Shown: positions 24,056-37,590 of the stretch, in pieces
How positions within the stretch are numbered: the first letter of the stretch is position 1
Layout: the number at the start of each line of letters is the position of its first letter
Assembly (NCBI RefSeq): GCF_004210375.1
Contig: NC_134835.1
Location: 73,624,447 to 73,688,446 of the forward strand
Length of the DNA: 64,000 nt
Origin: Tachypleus tridentatus
Lineage: Eukaryota > Arthropoda > Merostomata > Xiphosura > Limulidae
Direction: 5' to 3'
Notes under the pieces: generated by a model
Databases searched by the model: none
Told to the model about the DNA's origin: nothing
What the model saw: only the letters and a program-made list of their open reading frames with translations
Made by a program: the position numbers and the translations under genes

Positions 24056-27000
24056 CTCTTACCCTCAATTTGTTTTCAATTTTGCGCTTGATTTAGCCAT
24101 AACTATTCCTTTGTCTAAATTTTAAGAATATTTCTAGAACTTTTAGGCTTACTTGGAACTGATTCTTGACATCACAGCCTTGGTTACCTGCTAACATCAA
24201 CTTCAAAAAGCACGAGCTTTCTCCGACTTTCCTCGCTGGTAAATAATAATATCTTCAAGACCTATCTAAAACTTACGATCTTCAACGTCTACCTTTACGG
24301 TTTTACCACGTGCTGTACAAAGAGGAATGGAATATTTTTGACGGCCCCTGATTTGTCTCTCCGAAGTTTCTAGTGGACTCCGGATGAATTTAAACTGAAA
24401 TAATTACTACGACTGGATTCACATCTAGCATTAGTGTGATGAACTCGCTGATGACAAACATACAAATCAAAAGTTTAGCTGGTGGAAGCTGTTCTATGTA
24501 ACAGATGAAGGCTAAGTTTCATGTTTTTTTGTAGAAAGTATGTGAAACTTACACATTTAATAATAGAAGTGTTTGTATAAAAAGTCCATGTTTTCTAGGA
24601 TTATATTAACTAACAAGAAATATGTTCTTTACTTGATACATAAAAATACATTAGAGATTTTTACCAATGATCTAGCTGTACACGTACGTGCAAATGTGTT
24701 ACCTCCACAACAGTGGGATGCATAGTAGTGTAAACTGCTCCCTGTAGAAAACCAATTGCTTAAACAAGAGAAATCAAAAGGCTGAAATGAACATCATGAT
24801 TCAAAAACGTTGGTGTGAATAAAGCTGGAAGAAGGTGTTGTTTACAGAAAAATCCAAATTTCAGGTAATAATCAACAGCAGTTTGTTCAATGGCACAGAA
24901 GAATCGTATCATGGTCAATATTTTATAACCACAGTTAATCATGCTGGGAGACCAATGAAATGTAAACTGCATGTCTTGATATAAATATTATTCAAGCGAC
25001 ATGGGCTTATCCGGAAACTGGTGTCAAATGTTAACCCGGACAAACTTTACTGTATCTTGAATATTTACGATTCCTGCATGCTTCCGTAATTATTTCCTCT
25101 ACTACAGGTTACCTAAAAATCGTGGAATACTGCATTAGAAGCTTGGAACTGACATAAAAGTGGAGAAATTCCACGACTATTTTCCTCCAACCCTAGCTCT
25201 TGTTATATATTTTTCGGTTATAGAAACGCTCTCCCCCTAACTATAAACTAGTAGAATTAGTCATACGTTGAATTAGAAGTCGGTTAGCAAAGTGAGAAAC
25301 TTTATTTATTTGAATAAACGTTTGTCTTATTTGTACAACCGTAAATTTGTATTGTCTTTACTATCCATGTTTGAGTATTACTTTGCATAGCATTTCCGTG
25401 ACTCGCGTTTTGTTGATACTTGATTCAATCTGCCAGATATTAATATACCATACTTAAACTAAGTCTTATCTTGGAATACGATACAGTTTACTTACTTTTA
25501 CAAACTGATTTTTAATAGATACAGAGTATGAATAAATATTATCCAAATCATTAAAATTTTAGAAACTAAATCTATTCTTACTTGTTCCTTTGTGTGCAGG
25601 TTGTCTCAGAAATACTCACTAGGTATAACGGGCTGTAATAACATATATTTTTCACTACTGTTTTTTGCCATCGGTACTTTTTGTTTAATTCTGGTATTAT
25701 AACTTGAGTACTACCAAAGTTCTACACAAAATTAATAAAAAATGTTTTCAGTTTGTATTGTGCAAGTTTTCTCCAAAGCACTCACAATTAGCTAGGCCTA
25801 ATTTACTGTAACAACATCGTACGTTTTTCACCGTTATTGTTTTATTTAACGATAATACTGTAATATCATATATAACATTATAATAATAGTATTATTTTAT
25901 TTCTTCATAAAAAATAAAAATTGTAAAAATGCAAGTCACGTTATTTGTGAAAAATCCAAATTTTGTAGTTCATATATACTAAAAATTGTGTGCAGACACA
26001 AAATATGGTAACATTGTGTAGTTGACTTAAATATTTCTAACGAAGTTTCATTTCAAAGTAAATACTTGAGTTCATTTAGATAAAAAGTACTCTTACAAAA
26101 AATTTAACATTTGCGTCATTTCTGTGCGATGCTCTTTGTTATAACAAAAACATTTTTTTTGTGAATTGTCTTATTATATTTTCTATACAAACTATCTACA
26201 CGAATAACACACACACACTTCTACGTTTGGTTTAAAAACTTTCATTTATACCAAAACTGTCACATACACATCACTACGTCGGTACAGCCCCGGTTAGCAT
26301 TTACCATCAAAAGCCTATAAAGCTTTAAATTATTCATATTTCTGAAAACGTATAAAAACAACAGCAGCAACGACATAAACTTGACCAATACAAATACGTT
26401 TCTATATCACTAGATTATGTTTTCTTTCAGTACAATAACATCACATTAAATTGCTGTTGCTTTAAGAATACAGCAAGTGGTACTGGCAGTGGTTTGTCAG
26501 GTTTCAGCAAACCAGTAACTTATTTCACCGGTTATCACAAAGTACCATTGCACATTCAGCACTCATATGATAAAAATCCTTCAGTACACTTTTATTCTAT
26601 GACGTCCATTTCTTATCAATTGATGAATAGAAAATTTTAGCATTTTGAAATGGATTTTCTTTGCAAAATAAATTTTTCCAACAAGTAATAACATCCGAAA
26701 CATTCCTTTGAAATAAATAATCAACAATCTTCCAAGCTCAAATTGCACCCTGTTCACTTCACACGTGTGTGATGGACTATTCACACATGAACTGCTCCCA
26801 AAACACAGCAGTAACACTTGTCAAAAGTTACTTTACATTAAACTATCTCTATCATTACTGCTATTCAACTGTTTAACTACCGACAATTTCAAAACAAAAT
26901 TACATATCTGAGCTCTCCATCCTGCTTCTGATGCATCTAAATATTTGCTACTACTTAAAAATATGAAGACGTTATCCAAATAATTCAATTGACATTTCTC

Positions 27001-29219
27001 TTCTGTTTCTTATCAGATTTCCTTTTACTTACATATTTCAACAGCAAAACAATTTTAGTACGGCTAAAACATGTTTTAGTCACTGGTGACCATTCCTTTA
27101 ATATCACTCTCCTATTGTATCTTTTGTTTTTATTACTCGCTTTAATACAGATTAAAACTTATTGTATATCTTGTTCTAGGTGATCACAATGAAATGTCTT
27201 TCCAATTTAAACATTTTTAAACTATTTTTTTACTATAAACAACTTTCCTAATATATTGAAATCTCATCTTTTTCACAGGACAGGCGAGATCGCGCATGCG
27301 AAAATAACAATTTCACTTAGTAACCGACTTTGAATGTTATAACAATAAAACGCATAGGAAAGTCTACAAAATAGCGGGTTATTTGATAAGAACCATGTTT
27401 CAAAGTGAAACAAACTTATAAAAAAAGTGTGAAAACTTCACGATTCACCAAAATACCTCAATGCTATTTAACTATACTTCTTGTCCGATTTAGAAATTCC
27501 GTTTCCAGTATTAATATTAAATTATAAAACATAATATTTTTACTGTGAGCTTCATTTTGAAATAAAGATTCTTTATAAAAATAATAGCAATAACGTTATG
27601 AAACACGATATTATTCAGATTCCTAATTTTTCAAATTTATACTCACATGAAAGTTACTAAGGGTACCAAAGTAACATTATTTTAATAACTAATATTTTAT
27701 TATTAATTTTAGATGTAACTAATTAAAACAGAAAATAATACACTTCTTACTTATTAAAACATTCATTACAAAAGTAATACCAACGATTTGTTTCTTATTA
27801 AATCCCGCTATTTTTATAGACCATCCTTTAACATATCTGCAAGCACATGTCTACTCTAATGCACAATGAAACAACAATTTCCATTATAATTCAATGTCTT
27901 AAATTTCTTGCAGTATCACAAAACTTTCTAAGCTCACTACTTTGATCAAACTCAAGTATGTCACACCCTACAAAAAGTACGTTCTACAACACTGAAATCT
28001 CATGAACGTTTTTAAAATAACCTCTTGATTACACCACCTATAAATAAATAAAAAACGAACATTTGCAAGGATTTTCGTGAAAGGTATAAAACTTTTACCA
28101 GTGTTTTTAGTTTTGCTATAATACTCATCCGGATGTTTATCCAAACTAGCTTTGACCGTCTCGTGAATCCGTAGAGCAAAGTTATTAAAGGTCGATTTAT
28201 ATTACCGCCAATAAACGGCGAATCTGGCAGTGATGTGCCTACTTCCTAACGTAATTGAAAACACTGACAACTGAGAAAGAAATATAATTTTGACATACAG
28301 AATTAACTAAATGTAATATCCGTAAAGGAAAAGTCTTCAGAACAACAAATAACCATTACGTCACGATTTTAGAGTATAATATTTAAAATAGTTTCAAAAA
28401 TAAATGGAACTTGTAAAATCTGGAAACAATTTAACCACAATTTCAAACTTTAAACAGTGAAAATGAATTTAAACATGAAGCAATCCCACTTTTTAAAAAA
28501 CCTCGGCTTATAATTATTTCAATAATTTTTTATAATCATTTCAATAAAAGTCAAAAACAGCAACTTAATTAGGTGATTGAAATTATTACTGAACGAACAC
28601 AATGTATAACACAATTTTCTGACAATATTTCTTCCATAGCATCACATTGATTACTTACTACCCAGGTGTCTATCTAATAACAATGCTTCGCTTCTAAACA
28701 TATATTAATACAAAATAAAATTAACTTTATATTAAATCAATTACACCAAGAGAGGACTGATACATTTTAAGTCTAGCTCTTAACAAGGTAACTGATCAAT
28801 TTATTTCTTTACGAAATTTCAAGTTAAGGAAATTCAAAATACAATTTGATCGTATAGATCCAATTACTAAAAATGTAATTAACTACGCAACAATGAAAAC
28901 TTATGGTAACAAATGCAAACATTTTAAATAACAAAGAATGTGTTTTAACTGTTTAGTGAATGAAGTAACAGATTTGAATTATACAAAACATAGTAAGTTA
29001 ACTCTTAGCCAGCAGTAAAACATAACAGGCCTTACTGATCCGACATTTAACGTACTGTAGATTGACTAGGACAATAAGAATAATTTTAGAAAAAGTATCT
29101 AAACATTTAAGCCTCAAAATACAGTTGAATATTGCAACTGTATTTTCAGTATGAAAATGTCATATTTTGTCGTATACACACAAATAAAACAAACAACATT
29201 GAAGCTCTGATCGTTTGGT
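24056..29219. other. Gene-free stretch, mostly unannotated
   Basis: Apart from the Tc1-like fragment near 24.8-25.0 kb, I see no exon, repeat or RNA here. Short ORFs are at chance level for AT-rich DNA. CpG is frequent (about 18-20 per kb by eye from 26 to 29 kb), in contrast to everything after 29.2 kb. Confidence 0.5.
24790..24975 (+). pseudogene. Tc1-like transposase fragment
   Basis: The plus strand reads WKKVLFTEKSKF (usual W..VLFSDES.F) followed by ITTVNHAGRPMKC (usual TVKHGGGSVMVW), in register with the Tc1 catalytic domain around the first Asp. No terminal repeats were found. A minus-strand ORF of 70 codons over it is a shadow. Confidence 0.45.
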
Positions 29220-32200
29220 AAAGAATGGTGATTATATTTTTCACTCCTTGTTCAAAACAAAAAAATTAACTTTCATTTTAGAAAAAACAAGAAACTTAAG
29301 GCAAGATTTAGCTTAGCTCTGATTGTACTGATGGGCATTCAACATTCAGGTACTTATTATTAAAGAAACTATTAACATATATAAATAAACAGCAGATATC
29401 AAAATGTTGTAAAAACTAGTTCCAACTCTCAATTATTCTAACTGCACACAACTGGAATCAAACACATAATAATAAAAAAAACAAACACTTCAGCCTTCCT
29501 ACAGGATGTTATGTAATATTTTCTAAAGTTTGGTGAGAAAACATTAAACAACTTCCTTACTTCAAATGTTGAACTTAAAAACAAAAATAAATTAGTGGAT
29601 TTGGTGAAACTGCACTCAAAATTAATAATCCTTTAAAAAAATTATTTTTTTCCATTTCCAAGACAAATGTACCATTCAGGATACATATGATTCAGTACAC
29701 TAATCAATTTATATTCTGCAACATTAAAGTATTTTTATCACAACTAATATTCTCAACTTCCAATATAAGCTGTTACAAGTATTTATAAAAAGAATAATTG
29801 GTATATGTTAGAAATAAAGTAACTAAGTTATAAGAATTTTAAAATGTAGCAGTCTAACTACTCAGAAATAGTAAATGACAGTGGAATGGAAAACTAAAAC
29901 TTGCAGCATCACAGTAACTGCACAGAACATAAAAACTATAAATCTTGTTTCTCACCCTGACATAAAAAGGAAGCAATCACTAAACTCATATTGAAAACAA
30001 GATAATATATAAAACCTATCCAAAATGTTGCTTACACATGATACTGAGTATTTTCTATCTACTATAGTTAAAACAACAGATAAAAGTACTTGCAGTTCAA
30101 AACACAAACTTGATACCATTTATCCACATTAAAATAACTTAATAAAGGCCTCTCTTTACAGTTTTGTCTTGTGTTTTAATTTAATAGTTAGTTGTGTTGA
30201 TGTAATTAAGTGTTAGTGACAAGATATTAAAAAAATCAAAGTATAATGTTTATAATTACTACATCTTTTTTCATATCCTTTTTGTTATTAATTTTTCTAG
30301 TTATTAAATACAAATAATTAATAAGTTTATTGTCTAAATTACACTGATACAAATGCTGTGTCATACTGAATATAGACGTTTCAAAGTACCAAAAAGAATT
30401 GGCTCTTTATTCTGTCTTTGTAACATTGAAATGTTCAAGCATACAATTAGCTTCTACATACCTGTCACCAAAATATTTTATTTTTCTGGTAAAAGAGTCA
30501 ATATTTGCAGAAATTAGCTATCTTTTCTTATGTTTATATTTTGTTAACTTATCTGAGCCTGACCTGAAAAAAGTGTTTTTATAACTGTGCTTTGGATTTT
30601 ACTGTCTTTATAATAAATATAAAATATGGATACTCTTATGGAAAATGATTACAAGCATTGCCAGTAGGTGAAATAATAAATATAAAATTAAGTTTCACCT
30701 ATGAGAAATTGAAATGGTCAAATTTTGTAAAACATGTTTTGCACCAAAGGATTCACATTATTTTAAATTATCAATCAAAATATTTTATGTGTAATTTTAA
30801 AACAATGTCAAAAATTTTTAAAACTAAAATCCAAGTATTAGGAAATCCTACCCAAGTCTATCACTGTTTATTCCACATTTATGGTATTTTTGAATACTTC
30901 TTAAATGTTTACCAGGAATTACAACAAATGTTTTACATCAAAGAATAAAGAGAGGTTGATTAAAGTTTACACATATATTAGCCACCAAATGAACAATCCA
31001 AGTTCTTGTGTGTTGTACTTTTTCAAGGTTTGATACCCTTACACAAGAGTCAATAACATGATTTGTTAGTCTTTACTATTAACCATGAAAACCCAACATT
31101 AAAAAAAAATATATTTAAAAAAAACATTGTCTAACAATTATTTTTCAGTACTTATCTAGGAATAATCTAAAGCTACACTTTAAAAATGTATACAACAGGT
31201 TTTTTTGGCAGTTTCTAAAAAATGGCAAATACCATTTGCTTCCAACTTTACAATTACAAAAAACATCTACCAAAAGACCCAGGTTATTGATAACCAAGAG
31301 GTAAATGAACTGTAGTTGCCAGAAATGTATAAGGGTGCATGAGTCAGGGGGAAAAAATCCTTTTAAATTCTATACCTATTTGCATTGTGCATGATAAACA
31401 ACAAATTAAGATTGCTACTTTATTAAAATTTGGATAAATAGTTAAAAATATAAAATTTATGGTAAATTGCATTTTGTACTAACTATACAATTAATGAGAT
31501 GATTATAGATTTAAAAGCTGAACTAAAATAATTATGATGCTTTATATGACCTAAAGAATTCTCACTACAAGGCCAAAAACTTCTTATTGAGTACATTATG
31601 AGACTTGTACTGATAACGTTCAAGATGTAACAATGATTCCTAAGCTAAGCTGTACTTACCTGTCACATTTAAAAAAAACAAATTTCCATTAAAAGAGTAA
31701 ATGCTGTAAAGTTCTTTGGTTAAAAAAAACCACAGTAAAAACTATTGCAACACATAAATCTTCTCTATTAAGAAGAGGTGATAACAGCAGCTGGCTTCCA
31801 GAGCCATATAATGCAATATTTTGTCATCTAGGAATAATATTCTGATGATATAAATTAAGCTTTGAGTCGCTTAACCTACATTCCATTTTTTTTACAGTAA
31901 TAATTATCAAATTAAAGAAAAAAGCCAGGAATTTTTGTTTTCAGAAAATGATTTCTCGAAATACATGACACTTCCTGTTTTACATGCATAAAAATGTGCA
32001 AGAACTTTGCATTTTAATAACTGTGTTAAACAGTTTTGATATGGATCTTAAGAACCTTATTATCAAATAAGGACATGGATAAGAAAAATGACAGAGACCT
32101 AATAACTGTGTAAAGAATTTAAACTACTTGGGTTCACGTATTTGACTTTTGTTTTTCCTTCAGAGTATAACCTTTTTAACATTTTTGCTCTAAAGATGAC

Positions 32201-33127
32201 GTATTGTAAAAATCCTATGGAACACCAGCAATAATAAGTTGCTTTCTAAAAGTGAGAACAAACTATGAATAATTTACTAAATGTACAAGGTTTACCTTTT
32301 TAACCAATATATAAATTTTCACAGGAATAATGTTAAGTTTTGTTGTATCGAATAGAAAGATAAAACAAAATGTGTGCTTCACACAATTTCAACAACCACT
32401 TAAGATGTTTCCATAGATGTTAATGGACTGACAAATATTATATATACAGAGAATAACTATGTTTCCTTCAGGAAAATACCCAATTACACAAATAAGAAAT
32501 TGTAACAATATTCTCTAAAAAATACTGAACTATTCAACTCTACAGATTCAAAAAGAAGGAAAACATTTCAACCACTGAAAATGAATTAATCTAATTAACA
32601 ACAGAGTGTGCAAGGTTAAAAAAATGAAGATAAATGAATGACCTTTATCCAAGACATTTTTTTATGCAACATTTTTAAGATTCATACCAACACCAGTTGT
32701 GGTTTGAATGACAAGTACTTTGCCAAGTATACATTAAATATTGATATATCTGACTGTTAACAAAATCTTACAGAAAACCATGTCTTTATGCTAAAACTTC
32801 ATTTTAACTCTTGGCAAAATGCTTTCTAATGATAAAAGAAATATTGCAAAACAAAAAAAATAGACTTATGATACCCTTTAAACATAAACAAAATACAAAA
32901 GGAGGGATAATGGGTAAAATGGCAGTGTAAAAATGGGGATACCCCGAATCCAGCTAGGTTACACACAACTCTTATTAAAACACGGACAATAAAACCATGG
33001 AGGTAACATAACATATGGATTCTAAAACTATATACACAATTTATGTCCCCAAAGGGGTAACATATACTCATAATTTAGATACAGAAAAAAAAGTGTTATT
33101 ACACTAACTACTAGCCACCCATCTTAC
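29220..33127 (-). other. DNMT3 3' flank, possibly a long 3' UTR
   Basis: No convincing ORF, repeat or exon is visible. The stretch shares the extreme CpG loss of the DNMT3 gene body, which ends abruptly near 29.2 kb, so transcription may run about 3.9 kb past the stop codon. Minus-strand AATAAA hexamers occur, for example at 30326-30331 and near 30404, but in such AT-rich DNA they are weak evidence. No polyadenylation site can be fixed. Confidence 0.4.
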
Positions 33128-33362
33128 TCAGGAAGAGGTTGGCATGACAACAGCATTAACTGTTGTGGCAGTGGTGGTCACTGTGGGAGAAGAGGTGGCA
33201 GGCGATGATGATGATGAAGATGGCACCAGTTTGAAGAAGTTCTTCAGAGGCATGAAAAGGTGTTTGATCACAGGTACGCTCCACGCTTTCCCAAGCAGCT
33301 GCTGACGCCGGCCAAGCGGGATGTTTCCAGCATCAGTATAATGTCTTGGAAAGCCAAAAACC
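33128..33362 (-). CDS. DNMT3: DNMT3 last exon: motif X and Ser/Thr-rich C-terminus
   Basis: Coding part is 235 nt, ending TGA at 33128-33130. It encodes [20 protein letters not shown], then [20 protein letters not shown] (motif X, closing the SAM pocket) and FFKLV, where vertebrate DNMT3A and 3B stop within a few residues. Here 31 more residues follow, nearly all Ser, Thr, Pro, Ala and Val, starting with a run of six Ser encoded by a TCA-type repeat. I chose the acceptor CTTTTCAG at 33363-33365 because ELEQ|VFGFP then matches the family without a gap. A stronger-looking acceptor (TTATTTCACAG) lies 45 nt upstream, with the exon then starting at 33407, and would add 15 residues in frame. Confidence 0.95.
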
Positions 33363-33775
33363 CTGAAAAGGTCAGGTTTGGAGCATTTACTGTAAAAGTA
33401 TTCAGTCCTGTGAAATAAAACATTAAAAATTTCGTCTAATTAATCATCACCACAGAATTACCTTCAACAGTAGTAACGAAAAGTGGACAACTGCACTGCT
33501 GACCAGCAACAACTAAAATTTTTAATACCTTCACTCTCACCTGAAAATGAAAACAATGTTGTTGTTTTTGTCAAAGTATAATTGTTAGAAGGTGATGAAA
33601 TGTAATTCAAACTAAATAAAATATATTTAATATTAAAGATTTTATAATAAAATACTTGTTTCAAAACTGAAAAAAAAAGCTTTTCTTCATACAAAATGAA
33701 TTTGAAGTACTTATAAATACTTGTGACTAATTTACATAAAGTTTTGTTTATAATTTAACAGAAATCAATTTCCTC

Positions 33776-33890
33776 TGTGCTGGTTGGACAGCAGTAAGTC
33801 TGTGGACTTACAGTGATAAAATCTACGGTGCAATTCCCTGTAGTAGATACAGCAGATTGTTCAATGTAGCCTTGCTATAAAATAAACAAA
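33776..33890 (+). mobile_element. SINE family B, decayed
   Basis: Matches the family B pattern: a tRNA-like part with A box ACAGCAGTAAGTCTGTGGA, a B box reduced to GGTGCAATTCCC, then the tail CAATGTAGCCTTGCTATAAA. CpG positions of the family have mutated to TG or CA. It lies in the DNMT3 intron before the last exon. Confidence 0.75.
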
Positions 33891-35697
33891 CGTTTTTCCT
33901 GAAATAATCTGTTTTCTGTTCTTTATAACCTTAAAAGTTTCATTAAATGTAAATCTCATTATGCCAAAATAAAATATGACACATCTATTGAAAAAAAAAA
34001 ATTTATGTTTAATCATATGATGTTAAATAACCAACTTAAAAATGAAGAGGTGTATGGAATGGCAAACACAACACAGCTTAATAATCACATTTTTAACTTA
34101 ATAAATAGAGGCAGCAAGTTAAATAAAAATGGCTCTGTTAACTGATAAGTTATACGAAACACAGTGATTCTGTCAAAGTAACAAGGTAATACTGTATCAT
34201 GACACACAACACAGATAGAAAGGGGGTAAATAGAGAAAACTATAATTATTCTTGAAAATTCAAAGACAAAAAGAAAACAGATTGGTACTTGAAATAAAAT
34301 TAATAGCTACCTAATTGGAGAAGCAGCTACAAGTGAGTTTCAAAGTAAATAATTTAGATTGGAAAACAGCTAGAACAATGTGCAGGTGAGTCTTCAAAGC
34401 AAAAACATAAATGAGGAGCATCTATAATGAAGGAGAAGTGAGTTTTCAAAGTAGAAACACAAAAGGAGAAGTAGCAACAACGATGAATGGGTGAGTTTTC
34501 TACATGAAAGTAGAAATAAGAATGCATCTAAAATGGTATAAAGATAAGTTTCTAAAGTGGAATGTAAATAAAGCAGTAGATAGAGCAATAAATCTGTGAA
34601 TTTAAAAATGTAGTTTACTACAAATATTGTGCAACAATTCAGCAACTTTCTAAAGATCAATGATGCATATTTCACCTCAATTATCATTTTTATGTCAAGA
34701 TATTTTAATGACATTACAACCCATTGACATTTTTGCAATGTCCTGTAATAGCCTACAAAGAATGCTTAACCTGCTGTTTAAAAATAACTTTGGGACTGAC
34801 TCAAAAAACCTTTACTACTTCACTTGAAAGTTGCTGGAGAGAGAGTTTCTATACATCCACCAGAGGCTGGAGAAACATAAAACTTGTCAACCCCAAAAAT
34901 CATAAGTTAGTTTTAAGGGTTTCTGGCTTTATCATTGCACTACTAGTATTTCATGAAGTTAGTTTTTCTGGCATAACAAATCTTCTTTACAAGATGTTGG
35001 AGAAACCACACAACTATTACCAAACAGAAAAATGTGAACAGCATGTAAATTTCTCAATAAATATCTTGCTTCAACCAGAGTTAATCTATCAAAGTCTAAA
35101 AGAACCATTGATTCTAAAAAATAGAAACCAGTGACTCTACAGTTAGGGCTATGTTATAACAACTAGAAGACACATAAATGAAGGCAACCACTTACTTCAG
35201 TAACTCCAAGATTATCCAAATGAATGTATGCACTACATGTCAAAGGTTGTAAATCACTCCCTAAGTTAAGAATAATTTCTACCACAGCAGGTTCACTAGG
35301 TAAACTGATCAATCAGGGTTAAAATGGCTAATGAATTTTTAAAATTCTGAGAGCAAGAGAGTAAACAAAATGCTAGCAGTATAACAAATATTCTAGTATA
35401 TCACCTTGGATGAAGGATGAAATATGTGATGATTGCAAAGGATATCTTGAATGTGTTTCCAGAAATAAACCATGGATGCCCAAGATTAAGGAAAGTATAA
35501 TTTGACATCATAATTATATAAACAAAAAACAAAACAGTAATTCTATGCAATTCACAGACTAAAATGTGGTCATCTCAATTGAGTTCAATTTCAGTGTGTT
35601 ACATCTTCTAACAAATTAGGAAAATGTACAAGATGCCATAAAGAACAGAACAACTGATATGTGATGATGAGAAACCCACCTGAAGTAAAAATGTATT

Positions 35698-35974
35698 CTC
35701 AAGACAGCTGGTATGGGTATTAAATCTTAATTAAAATAAAATGTAGAACAATGTTTTGACCTAGGACAAACTCAGGTTAACAAAGCAAGTTTGCAACTGA
35801 AAGTTGCCAGACATGTCTTAGAAACGACAGACATGTTATTCCTAATATTTGTGCCTGGCAACAGTCAGTTTCAAACTCATGTGGTTAACCTGAAGTTTGT
35901 CCTAGGAAGGTCAAAACATTGTTCTGTACTTTATTTTAATTAAAGTTTTAATACCCATACCAGCTGTCTTGCAG
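35698..35974. mobile_element. Foldback element with Penelope-like terminal sequence
   Basis: Two arms of about 110 bp in inverted orientation (35698-35812 and 35862-35974) share CAAGACAGCTGGTATGGGTA, then ATTAAAATAAA, GAACAATGTTTTGACC, CCTAGGACAAAC and CAGGTTAAC, with a loop of about 50 bp. The same ordered motifs (GGCTGGTACGGGGA, TTTCGATCTTCCTAGG, TCTTCAGGTTAA) end the Penelope-like element at 15026-15112. It is therefore probably a non-autonomous foldback made of two element ends. It sits in the DNMT3 intron before the last exon. Confidence 0.65.
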
Positions 35975-37471
35975 ATACAGAACAACAGATAATACAAAAA
36001 CCACTAAACCACAATAATATTGTCATTTCCTAAATTTTTCAACTCCTAGACTTTGATGTTAATAGAAATACTTTTTGGGGTTAGATATCACTGTATTTAA
36101 AGAAAGTAATGTAAAAACTGCTACTTGTTTATCTACTGTGAAGGGAATGACCACAAAAGTAATAACAATGGTTATTTCAACTGTACAACATTAGGGCACT
36201 GCTTTATAGAGTAGATGTTAACATCTTCTTTGTTGCCCAATGAAGGTTCCAATAAGAGAGCTGAAAGCTCACAAAAAAAAAAAAAAAGTATTTTAATGTA
36301 GAAGACATTCCATGTCCTTTACTACAGTCAAAGTATAACACAGACAAATCATGGTGGTGATGGACTGTTTCAAAACGTGGCTAGAAGCATTTACTGAAGT
36401 ATTAGAAAAAGCTAAGCCCTGGTATACAAGCTGATCAGTGAGTTTGTATTGGTATGTGGGATATTCATTCTGATCACAGAAGAAAAGCCTGAATAAGTTC
36501 TTATGCTGAAAAATTATAACAATGGCTCTCCATCACCTTCAGATAAAGTACTATAATAACATAATAGTATGTTGTAGAACCAGCTAGTTATATAAGCAGA
36601 TGCAAAACAAAAGGTTAGAAGCAAAGATCTGTCATTTCTGCTGCTAAGTTTCAAAATGAATCTGTTTAGAAATGATTCAAAAAGCAGCAAAAATAAACAC
36701 CAACAATGGAGTTCAACATTATTATAAGAAGCAGGTACAAAAAGTGAGCAGCCATTCTTCATAATTGATTCTGGTAAAATAATGGTGAGAAAACAGCCAA
36801 TGGACCATCTGAAAAAAGTGATAAAATCAAATACGAGTAAAAACAGTTGACATGACCCTTAATACACAGTCAAATATACTTTCTTTCACTATTCCACAAA
36901 AGTAGAGCACCACAAATGGTGCTCAAGTACAGAAAACTTTCAATAATTAATACACTAAAAAAAATGCTTGAATCACGCAAGTTATCTTAAATGTGACAAT
37001 AATTTACCATAAAGATTGCTTCATCTTATCATCATTAGGTGAACATTAAAAAAACCTAAAAGTCTTCAAGCAAAGATGTGGTAACAACAAAATATATTCA
37101 CAATTCCGAAACCAAAGTAAGTAGTGATTGGATAAAAGACTACTTGACAAAATTACAGTCTGTATAATTTAGTGATTGACTTCACATTCAGATATTTTCT
37201 TCTTCAAAATTTAATTTGAAAATGATAAAAACAAACTGTTTTATGTCAGGGCAAACTTTTGCATTATGTGGCTACAGAGAGATGAGTGTAAGGCAACTTG
37301 ATATCATGCTTATTTTGATAGAAAAAATCAGCTATATTGATGTGAAGAAAAAAGTTAAAATTTGCAAGTTATTTTGTTGTATTTTTAAATGAATGAGCTT
37401 CTAATAAAATTTAAATTTCAAATCAAGCTGAAAGTCCAGTGTATAACATTATATAATACTCAACCACTTAC

Positions 37472-37590
37472 TGTTCAAGTTCTGTGACCCACAGAACATC
37501 ACTCTCCCCATTCATGGTAACTGGCAGCAAACATTTCTTCCCTTGACGGAGAGAGTTGCTGCGTGTTGTAACTGTTCTAATTTTCTCAAC
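37472..37590 (-). CDS. DNMT3: DNMT3 exon m: motif IX region
   Basis: 119-nt exon coding VEKIRTVTTRSNSLRQGKK, then VTMNGESDVLWVTELE(Q). It matches vertebrate SKVRTITTRSNSIKQGK and DVLWCTELE closely. Acceptor TTTGTGAG, donor CA|GTAAGT. An AG eleven bases into the exon (before AACAGTT) could be mistaken for the start, but it does not keep phase with exon l. Confidence 0.97.

Noticed and set aside
30399..30948. Plus-strand ORFs downstream of DNMT3
   Set aside because: Composition is that of random AT-rich DNA; no motif and no conserved residue pattern.
34394..35134. ORFs of 114 and 136 codons in the intron before the last exon
   Set aside because: AT-rich chance frames with no motif, splice signal or CpG retention of the kind seen in true exons here.
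37472..37576. Exon m starting at A (37576) after TTAG
   Set aside because: Phase does not match exon l, and it would drop VEKI, which aligns with the conserved SKVR.
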